From NCBI GenBank assembly GCA_039809365.1, contig JBDHUV010000043.1, positions 1 to 6,093 on the forward strand: a DNA stretch of 6,093 nt, written 5' to 3'. This document shows positions 1-6,086 of this stretch, piece after piece. Position numbers and translations under genes: made by a program. Every line of letters begins with the position of its first letter. Position 1 is the stretch's first letter. The notes beneath the pieces were generated by a model that saw only the letters and a program-made list of their open reading frames with translations, was not told the DNA's origin and did not search any database. This DNA is from JBDHUV01 sp039809365 (GTDB lineage Bacteria > Patescibacteriota > Microgenomatia > Levybacterales > GWA1-39-11).

Positions 1-303
1 ACAGATGTGTACCAGTTGAAAGGTGGGATTGTTTCATATATGGAAAAATATCCTAATTTAGATTTTAAAGGTAAACTTTATGTTTTTGATAAACGGTTGG
101 TTATGGGTTTTAATACTGACGCACCTGATCATGAAGTGATCGGAAAATGTGTACAATGTAACGAAAAAAGTGAGAGAATGATTAATTGTATTAATGATGA
201 ATGTTCTCGCCACTTTATTCTCTGTGAATCCTGTGCTGATCCAGTAACAGGGAGACTTCTTTGTCCAATGGGTTGTCGAGATCCGAAAGTAAGACATTTA
301 TAA
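1..303 (+). CDS. trhO: TrhO-type rhodanese tRNA uridine hydroxylase, C-terminal part (5' end outside window)
   Basis: Only the last 100 codons are present. The frame is open to base 1 and ends in TAA at 301-303, so the gene starts upstream of the window. The visible part begins TDVYQLKGGI and runs through GKLYVFDKR to a region with eight cysteines: CxxC at 50/53, Cys63, Cys68, CxxC at 75/78, and CxxxC at 88/92 (numbering of the visible fragment). The VYQLKGGI...LYVFDKR...IGKCVQC order is characteristic of the C-terminal part of TrhO (YceA/UPF0176). This family uses a rhodanese domain to form 5-hydroxyuridine at the wobble position of tRNAs. The rhodanese active-site Cys would lie upstream and cannot be checked here. 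The spacing of the eight cysteines suggests two zinc sites (inference). The in-frame GTG at 7-9 is an internal Val codon, not a start, because family similarity continues upstream of it. Confidence 0.88.
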   Translation, partial: TDVYQLKGGIVSYMEKYPNLDFKGKLYVFDKRLVMGFNTDAPDHEVIGKCVQCNEKSERMINCINDECSRHFILCESCADPVTGRLLCPMGCRDPKVRHL

Positions 304-383
304 ATAATCGGATTGCTATTTGACCACATTTTTGAGTTAGTAATTATTTGCATTTTTGTATATTTTTACAGTACGCTTATAAC

Positions 384-1019
384 ATGCATGATCTCAATAA
401 TATTATAAACCCTAAAATTGCGGTAATTGTTTTAGGAATACTAGGGATTATTATTGGTATATTCCTTTTTATATCGTTACGCAGTTCAACGTCTGTTCCA
501 ACTGAAGATAAAAAACGAGTTTCAACGATACCTCACAATGAGAATGGAGAAGTCCCTGTTCCAACCAGTTCTCATATTAATACCTCTGTATATAGCGATG
601 AATTTTTATCTGTAGATTTTCCTGATGATTGGGTATATGAAGAAGAAATTATAGAAAATAATACTGGGAAAAGTATTGCGTTCTCTCAAAAGATACAGAC
701 AAATGAAAACCCTTTATATGAAGTATCATACGACACTTCAGAATACCCCTTAGAGAAGCGGATAGAATTTTATGAACGTACAGGGCTAGCACGTAGCAGT
801 GCCATAATTAATGGTATCAATTTCGTAAAACTGTCTGGACTTTCTTTTGATCGAGTAGAAAATGGGGAACTTATTGAGAAAAAAAATCAGGCACGATATT
901 TTATTATTAGTTTGAATGGAAAGTCTATTATTATTAAATTCTTGTACAATGGTGATCAAGTTAATAATAGTATGGAGAAAATATTACAAGATTTTCTTGC
1001 AAATACTCGTTTTAAATAA
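384..1019 (+). CDS. Small membrane-anchored protein with PsbP-like extracytoplasmic domain, function unknown
   Basis: Encodes 211 residues with no cysteine. A short N-terminus (1-11) precedes a strong membrane helix at about 12-32, followed by a Ser/Thr/Pro-containing linker (about 34-68) and a folded-looking domain at about 70-210. The domain opens with YSDEFLSVDFPDDW and closes with ILQDFLANTRFK. A 'Y..e.f.v.fP.dW' opening and a 'il..F.' ending recall PsbP/Mog1-like small domains common in membrane-anchored proteins of Patescibacteria. That is a fold-level impression, not a recognised family. The ATG at 384 is chosen because the membrane helix follows it closely. The frame is open back to a TTG at 348, but those 12 extra codons (HFCIFLQYAYN) look non-coding. 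There is no Shine-Dalgarno sequence, and only weak promoter-like hexamers are visible between 304 and 383 (for example TTGACC at 320-325). It ends one base before the oppositely oriented KPVLYFYP gene. Its role is unknown. Confidence 0.82.
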   Translation: MHDLNNIINPKIAVIVLGILGIIIGIFLFISLRSSTSVPTEDKKRVSTIPHNENGEVPVPTSSHINTSVYSDEFLSVDFPDDWVYEEEIIENNTGKSIAFSQKIQTNENPLYEVSYDTSEYPLEKRIEFYERTGLARSSAIINGINFVKLSGLSFDRVENGELIEKKNQARYFIISLNGKSIIIKFLYNGDQVNNSMEKILQDFLANTRFK

Positions 1020-1020
1020 A

Positions 1021-2115
1021 TTACTCAATTGTTCCTCCCCATTCGACAACTGTGAAACCTTTTCTTTCTGGCCTCTGGGATGGTTTTTTAAGTGGTGATG
1101 GTAATACTGGCTCTTGAATAAATATTGGTTCAAAATAAGCTAAAAAATGGATGAATGTATCTGGTTTTGGATTTATTTCCACTCTATCAACTTCGTCCTT
1201 TTGTTTGTCATTATAGAGAGAAAAGAAAATGTAAGGACTCTTTTCTTCTTCTAATCTCGGTATCCAATATTCTAAGAAGTCTCTAGACTCTACTTGATTT
1301 AACCCAAAATCATATAAGTATTTTTTTAATGTAATCTCTAAAGAGTTTATGGAGATTATCTCTCCATTCTTAGGTATTATTTTTTTTGAAACAGCAGTTT
1401 CATAGTATAAATATGGGTAGTACAATTGATTGTAAAAAAGTTGTCCATTAGGATAAGCAAGAACATTTTTCCATCCTGACAACGGATCGTAGAGAGGATC
1501 ACTGACTGTAACATGTCCAGGTATATCGAGCTTGACATCAACATATAAGGGGCTAAGAGGATAAAAATAAAGTACTGGTTTATCTAGACATGAGTAGAAG
1601 CATTCAGGATTATTAGCATATTTTGTATATCCCTCTTTCTCTTTTCTAAAGTAACAATAGCCTGTTCTACTTGTTGGACATTGTTCCATCTCAGGTCCTG
1701 AAGTATAGGGACAACTACACGCTGTGGATGGACTATTACACCATAATACTTCATCGGTGTTTTTCTTGCAGGTACATGTATTTGTTTGAGGAGTGCCGCC
1801 AGGGCAAACATTATCATCAGAAGGTGGAGGTTGAGGAGGAGGAGTATTTACAATAGTAGTCGGGATAACAGTTTGTCCTGGTGTAATAGGAGTACTAGTT
1901 GGAATAGGAGTTGAAACTGCAAATGATTTTAGTTGTAAAGATTTTTTATCATTTTTTCCTACTTCTAGAATTGGTTTATAGAGCGTTGTAGTATCTGGCA
2001 AGCTGAGGTAGTTCACATAGTTTATATCTCGATATCCTTTAGCTAAAGCTACTCCAAACCCAATAATGATAAGAATTATGGCAGCGTTGATCCAGCCCGT
2101 TGGATTTTTCTTCAT
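1021..2115 (-). CDS. Membrane-anchored Cys-rich protein with 'KPVLYFYP' domain, function unknown
   Basis: Encodes 364 residues. A Lys-containing N-terminus is followed by a membrane helix at about 9-26. Next come a spacer, a Pro/Thr-rich linker (about 68-98) and a segment with ten cysteines (104, 114, 116, 126, 133, 135, 146, 154, 172, 176). The C-terminal domain runs from about 179 to 364. It starts with DKPVLYFYP, contains GWKNVLAYPNGQL at 214-226, and ends with RKGFTVVEWGGTIE. I recognise the KPVIYLYP...GW.v.AYP.G...GFTVVEWGG pattern from uncharacterised bacterial proteins, but I know of no established function. The helix and linker suggest the rest lies outside the membrane, where the ten cysteines could form five disulfides or bind metal (inference). 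The ATG at 2113-2115 is the only start that keeps the Lys-rich N-terminus ahead of the helix. It lies 40 bases downstream of the Dus gene on the same strand, so co-transcription is possible, although a -10-like site precedes it. Confidence 0.87.
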   Translation of the reverse strand: MKKNPTGWINAAIILIIIGFGVALAKGYRDINYVNYLSLPDTTTLYKPILEVGKNDKKSLQLKSFAVSTPIPTSTPITPGQTVIPTTIVNTPPPQPPPSDDNVCPGGTPQTNTCTCKKNTDEVLWCNSPSTACSCPYTSGPEMEQCPTSRTGYCYFRKEKEGYTKYANNPECFYSCLDKPVLYFYPLSPLYVDVKLDIPGHVTVSDPLYDPLSGWKNVLAYPNGQLFYNQLYYPYLYYETAVSKKIIPKNGEIISINSLEITLKKYLYDFGLNQVESRDFLEYWIPRLEEEKSPYIFFSLYNDKQKDEVDRVEINPKPDTFIHFLAYFEPIFIQEPVLPSPLKKPSQRPERKGFTVVEWGGTIE

Positions 2116-2121
2116 ATATTT

Positions 2122-2127
2122 ATACTA
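2122..2127 (-). promoter_or_regulatory. Possible -10 element for the KPVLYFYP gene
   Basis: TAGTAT (4 of 6 to TATAAT) ends six bases before the ATG at 2115. The overlapping TATAAA is a better match but lies only three bases away. A second perfect TATAAT sits at 2155-2160, overlapping the stop codon of the upstream Dus gene. It would give a leader of about 30 bases. Neither has a convincing -35, and the AT-rich context makes chance matches likely. No Shine-Dalgarno sequence is present between here and the ATG. Confidence 0.25.
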
Positions 2128-2155
2128 GCTGAAATAGAGCTTTTACGCAAAAAGA

Positions 2156-3118
2156 TTATAACTTTTTTTGTAAATCGGTTACGTATTGGAGTGTATCTTC
2201 TGCTGTTCTCAATTGCATAAGGTCATTTCGTATTTCACTCGCGTTTTCAAATCCATTAATATATACTTTGTAGAATTTTTTTAATACATTAAAATCTTTT
2301 GTTTTTCCCCATGTTTGATCCCAGAGCATAATATGGCGTTCAAGAAACTGTAAACGTTGAGGAACACTAAATGAAAGAGGATCTATAGCAGGATCAAAAA
2401 TCCAGAAATTTTGGAACATACCCCGACCAATCATAATTCCGTCAACGTTATACTGTTTATGTAAATTAATTCCTTGTTCATATGATAGAACATCTCCATT
2501 CCCTACAATAGGAGTAGGGACTTTCATCTGATTTCTTACGGTAACAGCTTTCCCTATTTCGTCCCAGTGTGCAGGTACTTTTGACATCTCTGCAACAGTC
2601 CTCCCATGAATTGTGAGGTTAGCAATGTCTTGCTCAAGTAAGAAAGATACCCATTCTTCGGTAACAATTTTTTTCATTCCAATGCGAGTTTTTACACTCA
2701 CTGGTAAATTTCCTGCTCCTTCTTTTGTTGCTTGAATAATTTCTTTTGCAAGTGAATGATTTTCAATAAGAGCAGAGCAACACCCTTTTTTGACTACATC
2801 TCGATCTGGGCATCCCATGTTTAGATCTATTCCATCAAATCCCATCTCAACTATTTTTTCTGCAGCTTTTTTATAGTGTTCTGGTTTAATTCCCCAAATC
2901 TGAGCAATAATAGGGTGCTGATTCTTTGTAAACTTTAGGCGATTAGATACTTTTTCAGAACCTTCTGAACAGAGCCCATCAACGTTTGTAAATTCAGTGA
3001 AGAGAACATCAGGTTTACCAATTGAAGAGAGAATTTCTCTAAATACCACATCAGAAACTTGTTCTAAAGGAGCTTGTATAAAAAATGGTTTTTTAAGTTC
3101 TTGCCAGATGTTTTTCAT
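2156..3118 (-). CDS. dus: tRNA-dihydrouridine synthase (Dus family, FMN-dependent)
   Basis: Encodes 320 residues, the normal length for DusB-like enzymes, which use FMN and NADPH to reduce uridines in the tRNA D-loop to dihydrouridine. Visible landmarks, in order, are APLEQVSDVVFR at 16-27 (family: APM..vTD..FR), GIDLNMGCPDRDVVKKG at 96-112 with the expected catalytic Cys103, SVKTRIGM at 141-148 (Lys143, Arg145), LTIHGRT at 168-174 (His171), PIVGNGDV at 203-210, and GIMIGRG at 227-233 for FMN phosphate binding. A helical C-terminal domain follows from about residue 250. The usual small-residue stretch after the catalytic loop is here GCCSALI (112-118), with two adjacent cysteines. The ATG at 3116-3118 gives the typical short N-terminus MKNIWQELKKPFF. 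The protein has no membrane segment and should be cytoplasmic. Which tRNA positions it modifies cannot be told. It is divergent from the L,D-transpeptidase gene across 53 bases. Confidence 0.95.
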   Translation of the reverse strand: MKNIWQELKKPFFIQAPLEQVSDVVFREILSSIGKPDVLFTEFTNVDGLCSEGSEKVSNRLKFTKNQHPIIAQIWGIKPEHYKKAAEKIVEMGFDGIDLNMGCPDRDVVKKGCCSALIENHSLAKEIIQATKEGAGNLPVSVKTRIGMKKIVTEEWVSFLLEQDIANLTIHGRTVAEMSKVPAHWDEIGKAVTVRNQMKVPTPIVGNGDVLSYEQGINLHKQYNVDGIMIGRGMFQNFWIFDPAIDPLSFSVPQRLQFLERHIMLWDQTWGKTKDFNVLKKFYKVYINGFENASEIRNDLMQLRTAEDTLQYVTDLQKKL

Positions 3119-3126
3119 AACAGCCT

Positions 3127-3132
3127 ATTATA
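3127..3132 (-). promoter_or_regulatory. -10 element for the Dus gene
   Basis: A perfect TATAAT on the minus strand ends eight bases before the Dus ATG at 3118. A transcript starting at the usual distance would have a leader of zero to two bases. No recognisable -35 is seen 16-18 bases upstream (TAAGAA at 17). The element lies in the 53-base divergent region shared with the L,D-transpeptidase gene. Confidence 0.5.
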
Positions 3133-3155
3133 CCGCATTTTTACTTTCTTTCTTA

Positions 3156-3164
3156 TGTTACAAT
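3156..3164 (+). promoter_or_regulatory. Extended -10 promoter for the L,D-transpeptidase gene
   Basis: TG at 3156-3157, one base, then TACAAT at 3159-3164 forms an extended -10 element (TGnTAnnnT). It ends seven bases before the GTG at 3172, so transcription would begin at or next to the start codon and give a leaderless mRNA. No good -35 is visible, as is common for extended -10 promoters. The position supports GTG as the true start. Confidence 0.5.
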
Positions 3165-3171
3165 AGCGTTT

Positions 3172-3774
3172 GTGAAGATCTCAAAGAATCGTATCAATAT
3201 ATTGTTAATTTTTCTGACGATTGTATCAATAGTAGGGTATAGAAATATTTTTATTGATCCTCAAACAGAAGCGGCAAATAATACAACCCAAACTCAGGAA
3301 AACTATTGGTTTGAGCTGCAAAGAAAGTCAGATATAGAAAATTTATATAAAGGTGTTCCAGGAGACAAATCAAGGAGTATTCATGTCCGTTCATTTAAAG
3401 TAAAAACAGGTATTCCAGGAGAGCGCCCGACGCCGCTTCCACAATTGATAGGAAGAGAATATTGGATAATTACAGATAAACAAGCACAACCGGATAATCC
3501 TGAAACAGCTCCCTACTTTTTAACGTTAGATGTTCCTGTCTCTCAAGAACCTCCTTTTGGACCCCAACCCTATGAAGAGTGTAATGGGCAATGTGATTGG
3601 ATATTACCAGGTGCATTTGGACTGCATGGTACTGCAAACAATCCGTCAAAATTATCTGATGGAGATTTAGGAAGTAGTGGATGTATTAGACATAGTGATG
3701 AAGACATTACCTATTTATATAATTTGCTAGATCCTCAACATGAAGAGATTAGATACTATATTATAGATGCTTAA
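3172..3774 (+). CDS. Membrane-anchored L,D-transpeptidase (YkuD domain)
   Basis: Encodes 200 residues. A basic start (MKISKNR) leads into a hydrophobic segment at about 9-23, either a membrane anchor or an uncleaved signal. The catalytic domain follows at about 66-199. Its signature is visible: SFKVKTG..GERPTPLP at 74-90, then HGT with His152, then SSGCIR at 168-173 with the nucleophile Cys171 and Arg173. In the YkuD family such enzymes form 3-3 (meso-diaminopimelate to meso-diaminopimelate) peptidoglycan cross-links or anchor proteins to the wall by a thioester mechanism. Which of these this one does cannot be told. No LysM or other wall-binding domain is present. An additional CNGQC pair (Cys137, Cys141) precedes the active site. 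The GTG start is the only one ahead of the basic/hydrophobic N-terminus and matches the extended -10 just upstream. The gene converges on the class A PBP gene with a 4-base overlap, so the neighbouring products work on the same polymer. Confidence 0.92.
   Translation: MKISKNRINILLIFLTIVSIVGYRNIFIDPQTEAANNTTQTQENYWFELQRKSDIENLYKGVPGDKSRSIHVRSFKVKTGIPGERPTPLPQLIGREYWIITDKQAQPDNPETAPYFLTLDVPVSQEPPFGPQPYEECNGQCDWILPGAFGLHGTANNPSKLSDGDLGSSGCIRHSDEDITYLYNLLDPQHEEIRYYIIDA
3771..3774. other. Shared TTAA: overlapping stop codons of convergent genes
   Basis: The palindrome TTAA contains both stop codons: TAA on the plus strand (3772-3774) ends the L,D-transpeptidase gene and TAA on the minus strand (3773-3771) ends the PBP gene. 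There is no intergenic space, so any terminator for either gene must lie inside the coding sequence of the other. Confidence 0.95.
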
Positions 3775-6071
3775 GGGTTCAGGATAATAGTTGGGAGAGT
3801 TCCTCCTGGTCCACTCGTTGGATTTGGAATAGTAGTTGGAGATATTTGAGGGGGCGTATTTGTTGGAATAACCACTGCAGTTGGAACAGGCGTATTTGTC
3901 GGTGTTGGTTCAGGTTCTTCTTCAGGAGATGGAGTAGGGGTCTCTGTAGTTGTAGGGCTTGGTTCGTTACAACTCTCTTTCGGAGTAGTTCCTGGTAAAA
4001 AGTACTCAGGGTATGCGCTTGTTGTTGCAACTTCTGATCTTAATCCATTTTCTGCACAAACTTCCATTTTAATAATACCGTCAGGTTGTTTGAACTGTAC
4101 TACAGGTTTTCCTTTTAAGAAGTATTCCATAATCTGACGCCAGATAGGTGCTGCTCCAAGAGAACCTGCAATATTATCCATCTCTGTATTATCATTATTC
4201 CCTACCCATGCTCCCACAACAATCTGGGGAGTATACCCAATAGTAAGTGCATCTCTGTAATTTTCTGTTGTTCCTGTTTTCACTGCAGCTTGTCTAGATA
4301 TATTGAGTGCACTCCCAAATGTACTAGAGCGAGATTTATTATCTGAAAGAATTGAGGAAATTTGGAATGCAACAGTACGAGGCATCACTCTTTCTGATTC
4401 TTCTTTGTGCTCATATATAACTTTCCCTTTCTTATCTTTAATGGACAATATAGTAGTAGGGGTTTCTCTCACTCCTTCATTTGCAAATACTGCATATGCA
4501 GCAGTCATTTGGGTAAGTGGTACCTCTGCAGCTCCCAGTACAAGAGAAAGCCCATATCTATCTTTTTGAGTAAGTGTAGTTATACCAAGCTGTTTTGCGA
4601 AATCGACTCCATCGTCAATTCCTACTTTTTCCATTACTAAAACTGCAGGAATATTAAGAGAGTTAGCAAGGGCATATCGTACTAATACTTTTCCTCTAAA
4701 TCTATTATCATAGTTTTTCGGTTTGTATCCTCCTGGGAAGGTAATCTCTTTATCCTCAATTTGCGTAGCTGGAGTAATAAGCTTTTCCTCAAGCGCTTTT
4801 GCATAAATAATTGGTTTGAACGATGATCCAGGCTGTCGTGGTCTTACTGCCATATTTATTTTCCCGTTTGTTTCGTCTGCCCAGTCATGACTTCCAACAA
4901 GTGCAAGGATCTCACCTGTTTTAGGATCCATAACTACGGCAGCTCCATTAGTCACGTCATTTCTTGCAAGTCTTGCAACTTGCGTTTTTACAACATTTTG
5001 TGCATATTCTTGTCCTTGAAGATCTAAGGTTGTTTTAACAATAAATCCTGAACCAGCTACTTTTTGTTCCCCATATTCTTTGATCAATTGATCTTTTACC
5101 ATTAAAGCAAAATGTGGAGCAACAACGTTTATAGATTCAGATGATGGGTTAAATGTTATTTTTTCTTCTGTAGCCTGAACTCGTTGCTCTTCCGTAATAT
5201 ATCCTTGATCTTTCATTAGTTTGAGAACTAATTTCTGACGTTCAAACGCGCGTTCTTGATTACCTGTAATTGGTGATAAAGCAGAAGGAGCAGGAAGAAT
5301 AGCAGCCATTAAGGCACTCTCTGCTAATGTAAGATCTTTTGCATCTTTGGAAAAATATGTTTTTGCAGCGTCTTGTATGCCGAATGCCCCCTCACCAAAA
5401 TATGAGGTATTCAGATACATTTCTAAAATATCTTCTTTTGAGTATCTTCTATCAACTTCAATGGCAAGGAATAGCTCTTGATACTTACGTAAAAAGTTTT
5501 TGTTCTGAGTGAGTAGGGTATTTTTTACAAGTTGTTGAGGAATAGTAGATCCTCCTTGAGAAAGGCTTTCATTTTTAATATTTGCAATAATTGCACGTCC
5601 AAATCCTTCAATTGAAAACCCTTTGTGATTGTAAAAGTCTTTATCTTCAACTGCTATAACTGCATGTTGTACGTCCTCAGATATTTTATCTATAGGTACT
5701 ACTTTTTTTGTTTTTGCTTCATATAAAGTGAAAAATGGTTTTTCATTTCGATCAAGAAGGATGACTCCTTCATTTTTGCGGGTCATTATACTTTCTTTGC
5801 TTGAGAGATCTCTCACAAAATATAGATAAGTAAAAATAGGGGTTAGTATAAGGGCAATAAGCCCAAGTATAAATAAATACAGAAAGGGTTTTTTCCCACT
5901 CTGGTATAGTTCGGAAATAAAATCTTTCATAGTTGGTATAAATCCCTTTTCTTTAATCTGTGTACGTAATTCACTAAACTTTTTTATGCTGCTAATAGCA
6001 ATATATTTTACTTTTGTAGTGATTTTTGTATGAGTTCTATGAGAACTGGAGGGTATTATACTATCATCCAT
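3771..6071 (-). CDS. Class A penicillin-binding protein (PBP1A-type glycosyltransferase/transpeptidase)
   Basis: Encodes 766 residues and is complete. A cytoplasmic basic region (1-61) and one membrane helix (about 62-86) precede a GT51 glycosyltransferase domain (about 105-290). This carries AVEDKDFYNHKG at 140-151 (catalytic Glu142), GGSTIPQQLVKN at 173-184 and RKYQELFLAIEVDRRYSK at 195-212. The transpeptidase domain (about 375-650) has SSFK with nucleophile Ser416, SLN at 471-473 and KTGTT at 598-602, so all three penicillin-binding motifs are intact. The protein should polymerise lipid II and make 4-3 cross-links outside the membrane. After the domain, Cys672 and Cys701 may pair, followed by a Pro/Thr-rich tail to the end. 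The ATG at 6069-6071 is supported by an extended -10 six bases upstream. No neighbouring frameshift or truncation is seen. It is convergent with the L,D-transpeptidase gene. Assignment is secure; the exact paralogue name (ponA/mrcA) is not. Confidence 0.97.
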   Translation of the reverse strand: MDDSIIPSSSHRTHTKITTKVKYIAISSIKKFSELRTQIKEKGFIPTMKDFISELYQSGKKPFLYLFILGLIALILTPIFTYLYFVRDLSSKESIMTRKNEGVILLDRNEKPFFTLYEAKTKKVVPIDKISEDVQHAVIAVEDKDFYNHKGFSIEGFGRAIIANIKNESLSQGGSTIPQQLVKNTLLTQNKNFLRKYQELFLAIEVDRRYSKEDILEMYLNTSYFGEGAFGIQDAAKTYFSKDAKDLTLAESALMAAILPAPSALSPITGNQERAFERQKLVLKLMKDQGYITEEQRVQATEEKITFNPSSESINVVAPHFALMVKDQLIKEYGEQKVAGSGFIVKTTLDLQGQEYAQNVVKTQVARLARNDVTNGAAVVMDPKTGEILALVGSHDWADETNGKINMAVRPRQPGSSFKPIIYAKALEEKLITPATQIEDKEITFPGGYKPKNYDNRFRGKVLVRYALANSLNIPAVLVMEKVGIDDGVDFAKQLGITTLTQKDRYGLSLVLGAAEVPLTQMTAAYAVFANEGVRETPTTILSIKDKKGKVIYEHKEESERVMPRTVAFQISSILSDNKSRSSTFGSALNISRQAAVKTGTTENYRDALTIGYTPQIVVGAWVGNNDNTEMDNIAGSLGAAPIWRQIMEYFLKGKPVVQFKQPDGIIKMEVCAENGLRSEVATTSAYPEYFLPGTTPKESCNEPSPTTTETPTPSPEEEPEPTPTNTPVPTAVVIPTNTPPQISPTTIPNPTSGPGGTLPTIILNP
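3807..3962 (-). repeat. Low-complexity Pro/Thr repeat encoding the PBP tail
   Basis: Residues 704-755 of the PBP are almost entirely Pro, Thr, Ser, Glu and small residues. PTNTP occurs twice, at 724-728 and 736-740. At DNA level the two copies are near-identical 14-base units at 3853-3866 and 3889-3902 (13 of 14 bases the same, 36 bases apart), which suggests growth by in-frame duplication. The linker at residues 68-98 of the KPVLYFYP protein (1822-1914) has similar composition. Confidence 0.6.
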
Positions 6072-6077
6072 ATTAAA

Positions 6078-6086
6078 AGTATAGCA
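6078..6086 (-). promoter_or_regulatory. Extended -10 promoter for the class A PBP gene
   Basis: On the minus strand TG, one base, then TATACT forms an extended -10 element (TGCTATACT). Its last base lies six bases before the ATG at 6071, so the predicted transcription start coincides with the A of the ATG or lies within a base or two of it. No Shine-Dalgarno sequence is present in the 22 bases available upstream. A -35 would fall outside the window. Confidence 0.55.

Noticed and set aside
124..285. An independent small zinc-finger protein starting at the GTG at 7 or the ATG at 40
   Set aside because: The frame is open to the window edge, and VYQLKGGI...LYVFDKR before the cysteines matches the C-terminal part of TrhO, so this is the end of a larger gene.
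320..348. TTGACC followed by an AT-rich -10-like stretch as a promoter for the PsbP-like gene
   Set aside because: The best -10 at 17-base spacing is ATTATT, a weak match in very AT-rich DNA. Other weak candidates (TACAGT at 367, TACGCT at 372, TATAAC at 378) are equally plausible, so none is annotated.
348..383. TTG at 348 as the start of the PsbP-like gene
   Set aside because: It adds a non-conserved-looking aromatic stretch before a normal ATG. The ATG at 384 places the membrane helix at the usual distance from the N-terminus.
2149..2167. Inverted repeat AAAAAG / CTTTTT after the Dus gene as an intrinsic terminator
   Set aside because: The stem is six base pairs with a single G-C pair and is unlikely to be stable. 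It looks like chance complementarity of A and T runs.
3756..3766. CTATA-T-TATAG palindrome near the end of the L,D-transpeptidase gene as a terminator or operator
   Set aside because: A five-base stem with a one-base loop cannot form a hairpin, and it lies inside coding sequence. Short AT palindromes are expected by chance.
3779..4030. Second open frame on the minus strand, rich in Gln and Leu, inside the PBP tail
   Set aside because: It is a frame-shifted reading of the Pro/Thr repeat. Repetitive Pro/Thr codons keep other frames free of stops, and there is no separate start context.
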